In this document: piece after piece, positions 16,676-23,418 of the stretch
Position numbering within the stretch: position 1 is the stretch's first letter
Layout: the number at the start of each line of letters is the position of its first letter
Assembly (NCBI GenBank): GCA_964468805.1
Contig: CAYXWM010000042.1
Location: 1-27,301, forward strand
Source of the DNA: CAYXWM01 sp964468805
GTDB taxonomy: Bacteria > Bacillota > Clostridia > Lachnospirales > WRBF01
Direction: 5' to 3'
DNA length: 27,301 bases
Notes under the pieces: generated by a model
What the model was told of the DNA's origin: nothing
The model's database searches: none
What the model saw: the letters and a program-made list of their open reading frames with translations, nothing else
Program-made: the position numbers and the translations under genes

Positions 16676-16836
16676 ATATGCAAATCCTTAAATTTGAGAG
16701 GAGCAGTTCAGGTGAAAATACTTTTATGCCATAGAAAAAAATTTTTCTCCCTCAAGACCTTATAAACGGCTATACATTTTTGCAGACATCCAAAACTCTC
16801 TATGTTATACTTGCTTTTAACAACGGAGGTTAGAAA

Positions 16837-17562
16837 ATGCGAGAAGTAATATATAAAAATACTGCTATAAATTACACTTTAATATATAAAAAAGTAAAGA
16901 ACATTAACCTAAGAGTGAAATCCGACGGGAGTATTACTGTTTCGGCAAATCGAAGGGTTTCTGTTAAAAGAATCGACGAATTCATTCTTTCAAAAGGCTC
17001 TTTCATACTTGATGCACTGAGAAAATTCCAAGAAAGAAAGTCTTGTTCAACTGCACTCAAAGAGTATGTAACCGGTGAAGAATATGCTTTGCTGGGGAAA
17101 AAACTGCTGCTAAAGGTTGAGGAAGCTAAGATAGACGAAATTTCCAATGACGAATCCCATATTTACCTAAAAACCGTTGAGCCTACGAATTTTGCACGTA
17201 AACAAAAACTGTTGCTAGAGTGGAGAAGAAAATTTTGTAGAAGATTATATACTGTGATTTCTACCGAAGTCCATAAGAAATTTCCTACCGTTCCTTTTCC
17301 CGAAATTAAAATAAGAAAAATGAAATCACGTTGGGGTTCTTGCAGACCGCAAAAAGCTATTATTACATTAAACGAAAATCTTATAGAAACCCCCATAGAA
17401 TGTATAGAATATGTAATCCTACACGAATTTTGTCATTTTATTCATCCCAATCATTCAAAAGTCTTTTATGACCTTATGGACAAGCATATGCCTGACCGTA
17501 AATTCAGAAAAAAATTGCTGGAGAAATCCACCGTTGGTACTTTTGAGCCTATGAAACCTTGA
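16837..17562 (+). CDS. YgjP-like zinc metallopeptidase (M48/DUF45 family)
   Basis: 241 residues. The C-terminal half has the family signature MKSRWGSC (about 168-175), then the zinc motif HEFCH (H196, E197, H200) and PNHSKVFYDLM, where H206 is the probable third ligand. The N-terminal half is a beta-rich segment (VKNINLRVKSDGSITVSA) seen in YgjP/SprT-like proteins. There is no signal peptide, so it is cytoplasmic. The physiological substrate of this family is not established. The ATG has CGGAGG 8 bases upstream. It stands alone: a terminator lies upstream and a gene-free stretch downstream. Confidence 0.88.
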   Translation: MREVIYKNTAINYTLIYKKVKNINLRVKSDGSITVSANRRVSVKRIDEFILSKGSFILDALRKFQERKSCSTALKEYVTGEEYALLGKKLLLKVEEAKIDEISNDESHIYLKTVEPTNFARKQKLLLEWRRKFCRRLYTVISTEVHKKFPTVPFPEIKIRKMKSRWGSCRPQKAIITLNENLIETPIECIEYVILHEFCHFIHPNHSKVFYDLMDKHMPDRKFRKKLLEKSTVGTFEPMKP

Positions 17563-17994
17563 TTTGTCTACATAAACAAATTGTAATTTGGTATGTTTGT
17601 TGAATATAACACGGTATATATCACTAAAAATACAGCAGAATGAAGCTTTCTTATAACATAAATTAAAAATACGTCAAATTTGCCGGGACATTTGCTTTCC
17701 GTAAACACACAGTAGTATAATTATAAGATATAGATAATAGACTTCTTTAGAAACCACATAAAAACACCGCAGGGTCTTGCGATGCTTAATCATAGGATTT
17801 CCGGATTTCCAAAGACGTCTGATTTTATTACTGATACTATTTCTCTTTATAAACATAGAAAAAAAATTAGTTTATTTGAGCCTGTTATAAACAGACATAT
17901 AGCTAACGACTATGAAGCATAACGTTTTTTCTATGCATTCTGTCAAGAAATAGTATACTGAGTAGTAAACAGTACTTAAAAAGTGGTGATGTTA
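17563..17994. other. Gene-free stretch with minus-strand transcript signals
   Basis: About 430 bases with no convincing gene. The minus strand has a TTGACA box (17946-17941) and, about 160 bases further on, a terminator-like hairpin (17784-17760). A 60-codon minus-strand reading frame (17674-17856) runs through that hairpin, has no SD and resembles nothing known to me. No clear plus-strand promoter for the antiporter was identified. Confidence 0.4.
17760..17784 (-). terminator. Orphan minus-strand intrinsic terminator
   Basis: On the minus strand CATCGCA (17784-17778) pairs with TGCGGTG (17771-17765) around a 6-base loop, followed by five U residues. Outer A-U and G-U pairs can extend the stem to about 10 bp. 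No annotated minus-strand gene lies upstream, so it may end a small RNA. Confidence 0.5.
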
Positions 17995-19137
17995 ATGAGA
18001 AAGTATTTGTTGGACATTGCAATTATTTTGTTTTGTACCAAAGTTTTCGGTTTGATTACCCGCAGAATAAATTTGCCCCAGGTTGTTGGTGCCCTATTGG
18101 CAGGGCTTCTGTTGGGGCCTACGGTTTTAAACATTATTTCAAGCTCGGAATTGATTAATGTTTTGGCTGAACTGGGGGTTATCTTACTTATGTATACCGC
18201 CGGTATGGAAACTGACTTACAACAACTGAAAAAAACCTGGAAGGCATCATTGCTGATTGCACTGACGGGAATTGCATTACCTCTCATGGGCGGTATTATA
18301 CTGGCACAATATTACGGAGAAGGAATACTTCAGTGCATCTTTATCGGGGTAATACTGACGGCTACTTCAGTCAGCATAACTGTGGAAACCTTGCAGGAAA
18401 TGAATAAGTTAAAAACCCCTACCGGCACCGCAATTTTGGGAGCTGCCGTTATTGACGATATACTGGGTATAATTATTCTTTCTGTTATTACTGTATTGTC
18501 AAAGGAACAAAGTTTTTCGCCAAATATTATTTTAACATTAATTTTAAAAATTATAGTATTTTTTGTCTTTGCTTTAATCTGTGGTTTTGTTATAATAAAA
18601 TGGTTTAAGAAAATAAGCATGAACAAAGGAAATGTACACCGACTTTCAATCTTTGCTCTTGCTTTTTGTCTGCTGTTGGCTTTTCTGTCCGAACAATTCG
18701 GAATAGCCGATATTACCGGAGCATACATAGCCGGGTTGATATTAAGTAACAGTAAGGCGGAATCATACATAGAATCCAAAACAGCGGTTTTGTCCTATAT
18801 GTTTTTTTCACCCATCTTCTTTGCGAGTATAGGCTTGAAAACCGTATTGTCCCATTTTAATCCAAACTTATTGATATTTACTTTATTGTTGCTGATAACT
18901 GCAGTAGCTACAAAGATTTTAGGCTGCGGTTTGGGTGCAAGATTAAGCAAATTTTCCGGAAAAGAGTCCCTGCAAATCGGTGTAGGTATGGTTTCCAGAG
19001 GTGAAGTAGCTTTGATTGTAGCCGATAAGGGTATACTCGTGGGGCTGATGAATCCGGTTTTGTTCAGCGGTGTTGTGGTCATGGTTATTATAACTACCTT
19101 GATAACCCCTATACTCTTAAAGAAAGTCTACAGTTAA
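17995..19137 (+). CDS. Monovalent cation:proton antiporter, CPA2 family
   Basis: Integral membrane protein of 380 residues with about 11-12 hydrophobic helices and no cytoplasmic TrkA-N/RCK domain, so it is a membrane-only CPA2 antiporter (Na+/H+ or K+/H+ exchange). Family hallmarks are the N-terminal INLPQVVGALLAGLLLGP, a GMETD segment after helix 3 (LLMYTAGMETDLQQLKK) and the paired aspartates in AAVIDDILGIIIL, which carry the ion and proton. I choose the ATG at 17995, 4 bases after the SD-like GTGGTGAT; GTG and ATG codons at 17983-17989 are in the SD itself. It starts the plus-strand group before the envelope genes but is 126 bases away from them. Ion specificity is not visible. Confidence 0.88.
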   Translation: MRKYLLDIAIILFCTKVFGLITRRINLPQVVGALLAGLLLGPTVLNIISSSELINVLAELGVILLMYTAGMETDLQQLKKTWKASLLIALTGIALPLMGGIILAQYYGEGILQCIFIGVILTATSVSITVETLQEMNKLKTPTGTAILGAAVIDDILGIIILSVITVLSKEQSFSPNIILTLILKIIVFFVFALICGFVIIKWFKKISMNKGNVHRLSIFALAFCLLLAFLSEQFGIADITGAYIAGLILSNSKAESYIESKTAVLSYMFFSPIFFASIGLKTVLSHFNPNLLIFTLLLLITAVATKILGCGLGARLSKFSGKESLQIGVGMVSRGEVALIVADKGILVGLMNPVLFSGVVVMVIITTLITPILLKKVYS

Positions 19138-19263
19138 TTACTTGTGCTCGAATATAATAATTAGTATTAAGCCGGGCAAGACAGAATTTACCTCTGAGAA
19201 TTACTGCAAGAAATACCGAGAAATTTATCTATACGAAAAAAACACTGTACAAGAGGTGGAGAA

Positions 19264-19653
19264 TTGATAAAACGAAAGCTTACACCCTTTGGTTACATTA
19301 TAATAATATTAGGAATAGCGATTGCGGTTATTGCCGTTACATTTGTTGCGGATATGATTAAAGGCTCAAAGGAACGAATAGCCTTGGAAAACACTGTTCT
19401 TGATGAAATAGCTAGATTTATTAAAGTTTCCGAGAACATCGGTTCCGGATTGGGCAACAGTGAAGTTCAGGACCGGATAGCCGTTTATAAAGAAAAAATT
19501 AATACGGCAAAGGAAATTCCCGAAAAAATCGAGTTATGCCATGAGTTAACCAACTATCTGGTTAAGTACACAGTGGATAATCCTTCTTTTACAGATGAAC
19601 TAAATGGTGCAAGAAACAGAATTTTAGTAGCCCGGAAAAAATTGAGGAGGTGA
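19264..19653 (+). CDS. Short LemA-like single-pass membrane protein
   Basis: 129 residues starting at a TTG with AGAGGTGG 3-5 bases upstream. One N-terminal membrane segment (about 9-31) precedes a helical domain of about 95 residues. The end, FTDELNGARNRILVARKKLR, resembles the last helix of LemA (family form LQDELEGTENRIAVARRRYN), but the protein is shorter than LemA (about 185) and lacks its N-terminal helix motifs. LemA and TPM-domain genes are often neighbours, and here a TPM gene follows after 4 bases, so a divergent LemA relative is the best guess. Function of the family is unclear; envelope-related roles are suspected. Confidence 0.55.
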   Translation: MIKRKLTPFGYIIIILGIAIAVIAVTFVADMIKGSKERIALENTVLDEIARFIKVSENIGSGLGNSEVQDRIAVYKEKINTAKEIPEKIELCHELTNYLVKYTVDNPSFTDELNGARNRILVARKKLRR

Positions 19654-19657
19654 ATAG

Positions 19658-20536
19658 GTGAAGAAAATTATTAGCTTCATTCTTTTATTTACAGTTTTAC
19701 TGACTTGTGGTATTGGCGGTACAGTTTACGCTTTAACACCAATGGATAACTTTTACGTCAATGATTATGTGGGTATACTTACCAAAAAGCAAACCGACGA
19801 AATGGTACGCAGAGCCGAATTTTTAAGGGAAGAGAACGGAGTTCAGGTTGTAACAGTTATTGTGGACAATTATATAGGTGAAAGTATATCCGAATACGCC
19901 AATAACATCTTCAATGAATTTGGAATAGGTTCTGCAAATGATTTAAATGGAATACTCCTAATGGTTGCCATAGACGACAGATCTGTTCGTATAGAGGTCG
20001 GTGACGGGATGCTGGGCTATTTACCCGATTCTAAAACAGGCAGGATACTGGACGATTACTTTATTCCTTACGCCAAGGATGACGACTTTTCCACTGCCGT
20101 GTACGAGACTTACATGGAGCTTATAAAAAGCGGCAGCAGATTATCTACTGTAGGCGTACCTCGTTCAAGCCAAGCAAACACAGACGTCTATTACGAAAGA
20201 GGTATTCTTTCCGGGATATTTTCTGCTATAGGGCAACTTATACGTAGCATCATGGGCTTTATGATAATTGCCGCCATTGTCACTCTTATTCTTTACGGCA
20301 AAAGAAGAAGACGACGCAGAATTACCTATGATGACCCCCGAACTACCTTTAACCCTTTCGGTACCTTTGGACCCTTCGGTCCTTTCGGTCCCTTTAACCA
20401 TCATCACGGACATAATCATGAACACCACACACATCATGACTCACACCACAACTCCGGCGGTTTTGGCGGATTTGGCGGCGGAAATTCCGGTGGCGGCGGA
20501 AGCAGCAACGGAAGCGGCTCTGAAAGAAACTTTTAA
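19658..20536 (+). CDS. TPM-domain (YgcG-like) membrane protein with His- and Gly-rich tail
   Basis: 292 residues. Signal peptide (about 1-24, KIISFILLFTVLLTCGIGG), an extracellular TPM domain (about 28-165; NDYVGILT, NGVQVVTVIVDN, GILLMVAIDDRSVRIEVGDG), one membrane helix (about 190-210) followed by KRRRRRR as a cytoplasmic anchor, then a low-complexity tail. The tail has GPF repeats, 11 histidines in about 19 residues (248-265) and a GGFGGFGGG/GGGGSS end. TPM proteins are linked to photosystem repair phosphatase TLP18.3 in plants and to membrane stress in bacteria. The GTG start at 19658 has GAGGAGG 7 bases upstream and follows the LemA-like gene by 4 bases. The tail could bind metal; that is inference. 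Confidence 0.87.
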   Translation: MKKIISFILLFTVLLTCGIGGTVYALTPMDNFYVNDYVGILTKKQTDEMVRRAEFLREENGVQVVTVIVDNYIGESISEYANNIFNEFGIGSANDLNGILLMVAIDDRSVRIEVGDGMLGYLPDSKTGRILDDYFIPYAKDDDFSTAVYETYMELIKSGSRLSTVGVPRSSQANTDVYYERGILSGIFSAIGQLIRSIMGFMIIAAIVTLILYGKRRRRRRITYDDPRTTFNPFGTFGPFGPFGPFNHHHGHNHEHHTHHDSHHNSGGFGGFGGGNSGGGGSSNGSGSERNF

Positions 20537-20609
20537 AAGTAAACTAAAAAACTTGAAATAAACTTCATAACTTACATTACATTTTATTTATTATACGGAG
20601 GAAATAATT

Positions 20610-21308
20610 ATGGGAAAAATGTTTGATAACTTCAGAGCTTTTTGGAACGAATTGGGTGATAAATTTTCAGATCCCGGAAAGTTGGCTCAACTTTCAGTAG
20701 CAGATTTGGAAAAAGCTATTGTTAAGGCTAAAGATGCGGCAGCTATAGTTGTGGGCAGACCTGTAGCCTTAAACTCAAAATTAAAAGAGCTGGAAAAATC
20801 CGACCAAGAATTAACCGTTAAAATTAAGGCTTTAATTAAAACCGGTGAAGCCGGTCAAACTGCCGCAAAAAAATATGTAGAGCGACAAGTATCAGTCAGA
20901 CGTGAACTCTCAGAAACTCGTGCCGATTTTGATGATGCCAAACTTGCAGCGGATGAATGGAAGGCAAAAATCAGAGCATTGGAGAACGAGCTTTTCCGCA
21001 GACGCAATGAGGCAAATAAACTCCAAGCAGATTATGAAACAGCCAAGGCAGAACAGAAACTGGGCAAACAAATGCAAAACCTGGACAGCTTAACCGGTTC
21101 TGATAAATTCAGTGCTTTAAAAGAGCGAGTGAATAAGGAAAAAGCAAAAGCCGCAGGCTACTCCGCAATGTCCGGTTTAGACGATAGATTGGCAGAGGAT
21201 AAACTTTTGGCAGATGCCGAAACCGATGCTCTGATGGCTGAGTATTTGCAAGACGAAACAAGCAAAGAAAGCCAAGACCTATTCGATTCCTATATGCAAG
21301 GTGAATAA
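20610..21308 (+). CDS. PspA/IM30-like coiled-coil protein
   Basis: 232 residues, almost entirely helical and rich in Lys, Glu and Ala. The pattern matches the PspA/IM30 (ESCRT-III-like) family: a short N-terminal amphipathic helix, a long coiled-coil hairpin (about 45-165) with the family-like segment RRRNEANKLQADYETAKAEQ, and a short C-terminal helix. It probably binds the inner membrane face and supports membrane integrity under stress. Sequence identity to standard PspA looks low, so a divergent relative is possible. The ATG has CGGAGG 9 bases upstream. The next gene starts 2 bases after the stop, and a TPM gene precedes it, a neighbourhood typical of envelope-stress clusters. Confidence 0.75.
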   Translation: MGKMFDNFRAFWNELGDKFSDPGKLAQLSVADLEKAIVKAKDAAAIVVGRPVALNSKLKELEKSDQELTVKIKALIKTGEAGQTAAKKYVERQVSVRRELSETRADFDDAKLAADEWKAKIRALENELFRRRNEANKLQADYETAKAEQKLGKQMQNLDSLTGSDKFSALKERVNKEKAKAAGYSAMSGLDDRLAEDKLLADAETDALMAEYLQDETSKESQDLFDSYMQGE

Positions 21309-21310
21309 TC

Positions 21311-21757
21311 ATGTCCGTATACACAGAACTTATAAATGAGGGACGTGCCATTGTTAATCATCTGCTGGATTTCAGCGATAACATTTTATCACCATCCCAA
21401 TTAAAAATCGCTCAACACATTGATTCTGTAAATAAACAATGTGATATGTTAAGCAAAAAATTGCCCAAAGGTTTTTTTGCAACCGTAAAGGATATGATGT
21501 TTGAGGATCAAGATGATTATGACAGAGAGTCAATTGCAACAAGGCTTCAAGAATTAATAAAACGTCTTAACAATTGTTCCTCATGCAAATGTGCGAAATG
21601 TGTAATTATAGACGAGACTTGTCAATGTTCCAATTGCAGAGGCGAAAGCTATACCTTAGAATGCGACGGAGTTAATCAGGTACGCGTATGTACCCAAGAT
21701 ATGAGATTTGAAGGAAAGACTCTCAAGGCAAACCAAGAATACAAAACATTAAAATAA
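21311..21757 (+). CDS. Cysteine-rich protein of unknown function
   Basis: 148 residues that I do not recognise as a named family. Residues 1-90 look helical (SPSQLKIAQHIDSVNKQCDML) without a membrane segment. Residues 93-116 hold a cysteine cluster, C-x2-C-x-C-x2-C followed ten residues later by C-x-C-x2-C, which could be a zinc site. The C-terminal part (about 117-148) looks beta-rich. The start is 2 bases after the pspA-like stop, with AAGGTGAAT as SD, so the two are co-translated. A terminator follows. It may be a partner or client-binding protein of the PspA-like gene. Confidence 0.75.
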   Translation: MSVYTELINEGRAIVNHLLDFSDNILSPSQLKIAQHIDSVNKQCDMLSKKLPKGFFATVKDMMFEDQDDYDRESIATRLQELIKRLNNCSSCKCAKCVIIDETCQCSNCRGESYTLECDGVNQVRVCTQDMRFEGKTLKANQEYKTLK

Positions 21758-21763
21758 CACAAC

Positions 21764-21797
21764 AAAAAGAATCTTGCTTTAGGTTAAGATTCTTTTT
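21764..21797 (+). terminator. Terminator of the LemA-like/TPM/PspA-like group
   Basis: AAAAAGAATCTT (21764-21775) pairs with AAGATTCTTTTT (21786-21797) around a 10-base loop, with T residues continuing to 21798. It starts 6 bases after the last stop codon of the group. Confidence 0.85.
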
Positions 21798-22025
21798 TAT
21801 TGTAACAAAGGCACACTGAGAAATTTATGCTCATAATCCATTACCCCACCATTCTACAGGAGGGTTTCAGGGTACATAAAATCCCTTGTAAATGCAAACA
21901 AATGTTACATTTTTATTAATGCTTTGGTAAAATAAAGTGAAACAAAACCGGTTTATGGCTCTACCCGACATTTAATCCAAAATACTTATAAAACATTTGT
22001 TTTTCTAACTTTTTGGCAGATAAGA

Positions 22026-22044
22026 CTTATGGTCAGACCATAAG
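22026..22044. promoter_or_regulatory. Perfect 19-bp palindrome, FadR/GntR-type operator-like
   Basis: CTTATGGTC-A-GACCATAAG is a perfect inverted repeat around one base. The core TGGTCAGACCA equals the half-site pattern known for FadR-subfamily GntR repressors. It is about 180 bases before the spo0A start. No GntR gene is in the window, so the binding protein is unknown. Confidence 0.4.
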
Positions 22045-22145
22045 ATATTACGAAATTATAAAGCCACTTGTACTTTTTGTAGGACTTTCTAAATACAAAA
22101 TGTCAAATATACATTATTTTCATACGAATACGTCACAACTCTTGA

Positions 22146-22158
22146 TATAATTGTCGAA
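22146..22158 (+). promoter_or_regulatory. spo0A promoter (extended -10) overlapping an 0A box
   Basis: TATAAT at 22146-22151 is preceded by TG at -15/-14 and directly followed by TGTCGAA (22152-22158), the Spo0A binding consensus. No good -35 box is at 17 bases. An 0A box over the start site suggests that Spo0A represses this promoter, as at vegetative spo0A promoters elsewhere; this is inferred from position. Confidence 0.6.
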
Positions 22159-22209
22159 AAATGTTATTTTTTTATAGCCTTAGGGGTAAAAATTTGCTTT
22201 AGTTAGAAG

Positions 22210-22995
22210 GTGGACGACATAAATCCGGAAAAATACACTCTGTTGATAATTGAGGATAATAAAGAAATGTGCAGCTTATTGGTTTCCAATTTGGAAAAAA
22301 CCGAGAGATTTCATATAGTCTCTGTGGTTCATAACGGTATGGATGGTCTTAACGCCATTTACCACTATCAACCGGACGTTGTACTTTTGGACATTATTCT
22401 GCCCATAAAGGACGGGATGGATGTTTTGTCGGAATTAAGCAATTCCAACATATCCAAACGACCTGCCTGCGTGGTGCTCAGCTCTGTCAGCAAAGAAGAG
22501 GTAACTCAAGAAGCTATGCTGCTTGGCGCAGACTATTTTATTCTCAAACCTTTTGATATGAATATGCTGATAAAAAGGTTGACTCACATTTGTGAATACA
22601 GAGAAAACAATTTAAGCTGCTATAATTTCAACAAGTTTGACATCGATGCGTTTGTAGACGATATGCTCTACAAGCTGGGTATTCCGGGCAATTTAAAAGG
22701 ATTTTCATATCTTAAAAATGCTATACTCATGTGTTATAAGGATAAAAAGGCGATGGACGGCCTTACCAAAATAGTTTACCCCGAAATAGCAAAACATTTT
22801 GACACGGATTGTGGCTGCGTAGAGCGAGCCATAAGACATGCAATAACCTCATCTTGGTCTAAAGGGTATTCTAAGAAATTTAACGAAATAATCGGCTACA
22901 GGTCACTTGAAAACAAAAAGCCCACAAATGGCGCCTTCATTAATGCTGCCATAAATTCTATTACTGACACTTATTCAAAAACTCAATCATTTTAA
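22210..22995 (+). CDS. spo0A: Sporulation master regulator Spo0A
   Basis: Phosphorelay-controlled transcription factor for entry into sporulation. About 261 residues: a receiver (1-125) with E-D in LLIIEDNKEM, phospho-acceptor D61 (VVLLDIILP) and lysine in FILKPFD, a linker, and the Spo0A DNA-binding domain (about 148-255). In the latter, ERAIRHA (205-211) is the recognition helix that reads TGTCGAA, and KPTNGAFI is the typical C-terminal block. Start: a TAG lies two codons upstream, so translation begins at or after the GTG at 22210. The SD AAGGTG overlaps that GTG, which is odd; the codon at normal spacing is ATA at 22219. A weak hairpin without U-tract (23008-23025) follows. Confidence 0.94.
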   Translation: MDDINPEKYTLLIIEDNKEMCSLLVSNLEKTERFHIVSVVHNGMDGLNAIYHYQPDVVLLDIILPIKDGMDVLSELSNSNISKRPACVVLSSVSKEEVTQEAMLLGADYFILKPFDMNMLIKRLTHICEYRENNLSCYNFNKFDIDAFVDDMLYKLGIPGNLKGFSYLKNAILMCYKDKKAMDGLTKIVYPEIAKHFDTDCGCVERAIRHAITSSWSKGYSKKFNEIIGYRSLENKKPTNGAFINAAINSITDTYSKTQSF

Positions 22996-23107
22996 ACTTA
23001 TACCGTGCCCTGCCCGACGGTAGGGTATTCAACAGTATGCAAAGATCAAGACGGTAGGAGATACATTTTTTAATTTCACAGCATAATCTAAAGTCTTAAT
23101 TATACTA

Positions 23108-23329
23108 ATTCCATGTAGGACAAAAATAATCGTTTTTTTCATTAACCGTTGGAAAAAATCAACTATACTTAATTGCATAAGAAACAGTAACAAAAGCTAT
23201 TCTTCGTAAACGGTTCGCTTTTGCGTTTTTGATAAAAAAAACACCGGTCGCTCTCCACTACGAATATACGCTTTTGTTACCGGTTAACTCGAAATTAAGT
23301 ATATTTTTGTCCTTTGTTTAAAATGGAAT
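23108..23329. repeat. Long imperfect palindrome (element B), MITE-like
   Basis: Five nested inverted pairs in order: ATTCCAT (23108-23114) with ATGGAAT (23323-23329); AGGACAAAAATA (23117-23128) with its complement ending at 23313; TATACTTAATT (23164-23174) with AATTAAGTATA (23293-23303); GTAACAAAAGC (23187-23197) with GCTTTTGTTAC (23270-23280); TTCGTA (23203-23208) with TACGAA (23259-23264). The left arm carries about 35 extra bases between the second and third pair. The core ACCGGTCGCTC (23243-23253) and the arm motif AAGAAACAGTA are shared with the palindrome at 2963-3103. There is no coding capacity. Confidence 0.6.
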
Positions 23330-23357
23330 CATTATATCAGACATTATATATAAGCAT

Positions 23358-23399
23358 AAAAAAACAGGTTCGGAATTACCGACCTGTTTTCTGTTTTTT
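23358..23399 (-). terminator. Bidirectional terminator after the NlpC/P60 gene
   Basis: AAAACAGGT-(T)-CGG (23361-23373) pairs with CCGACCTGTTTT (23379-23390). On the minus strand the stem runs into seven U residues, 20-60 bases after the hydrolase stop. On the plus strand it is followed by a T-rich tail (23387-23399), so it may also stop transcripts from the spo0A side. Confidence 0.88.
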
Positions 23400-23418
23400 A
23401 ATAACCTAAGGCAAAAAC

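Larger units (their letters stand above)
21799..22209. other. Upstream region of spo0A
   Basis: About 410 bases with no gene. It contains a perfect 9+1+9 palindrome at 22026-22044, a near-consensus 0A box TGTCAAA (22101-22107, one mismatch), and an extended -10 promoter overlapped by a perfect 0A box (22146-22158). The usual clostridial neighbour spoIVB is absent. No other structured element stands out. Confidence 0.5.
22996..23418. other. Convergent intergenic region between spo0A and the NlpC/P60 gene
   Basis: About 420 bases with no gene. It holds a weak hairpin at 23008-23025, a 9-base direct repeat GACGGTAGG (23016-23024 and 23050-23058), the long imperfect palindrome at 23108-23329 and a two-way terminator at 23358-23399. 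Confidence 0.55.

Noticed and set aside
16712..16765. Very short GTG frame after GAGAGGAG upstream of the metallopeptidase gene
   Set aside because: Only about 17 codons, with no conserved feature; SD-like match is likely chance.
17674..17856. Minus-strand 60-codon frame in the gap before the antiporter
   Set aside because: It runs through a terminator-like hairpin, lacks an SD and resembles no known protein.
18330..18779. Minus-strand open frame of 149 codons inside the antiporter gene
   Set aside because: Shadow of membrane-helix codons; no SD, no neighbour on that strand.
23016..23058. Direct repeat GACGGTAGG, two copies
   Set aside because: Only nine bases, two copies and no further context; likely chance or minor duplication.
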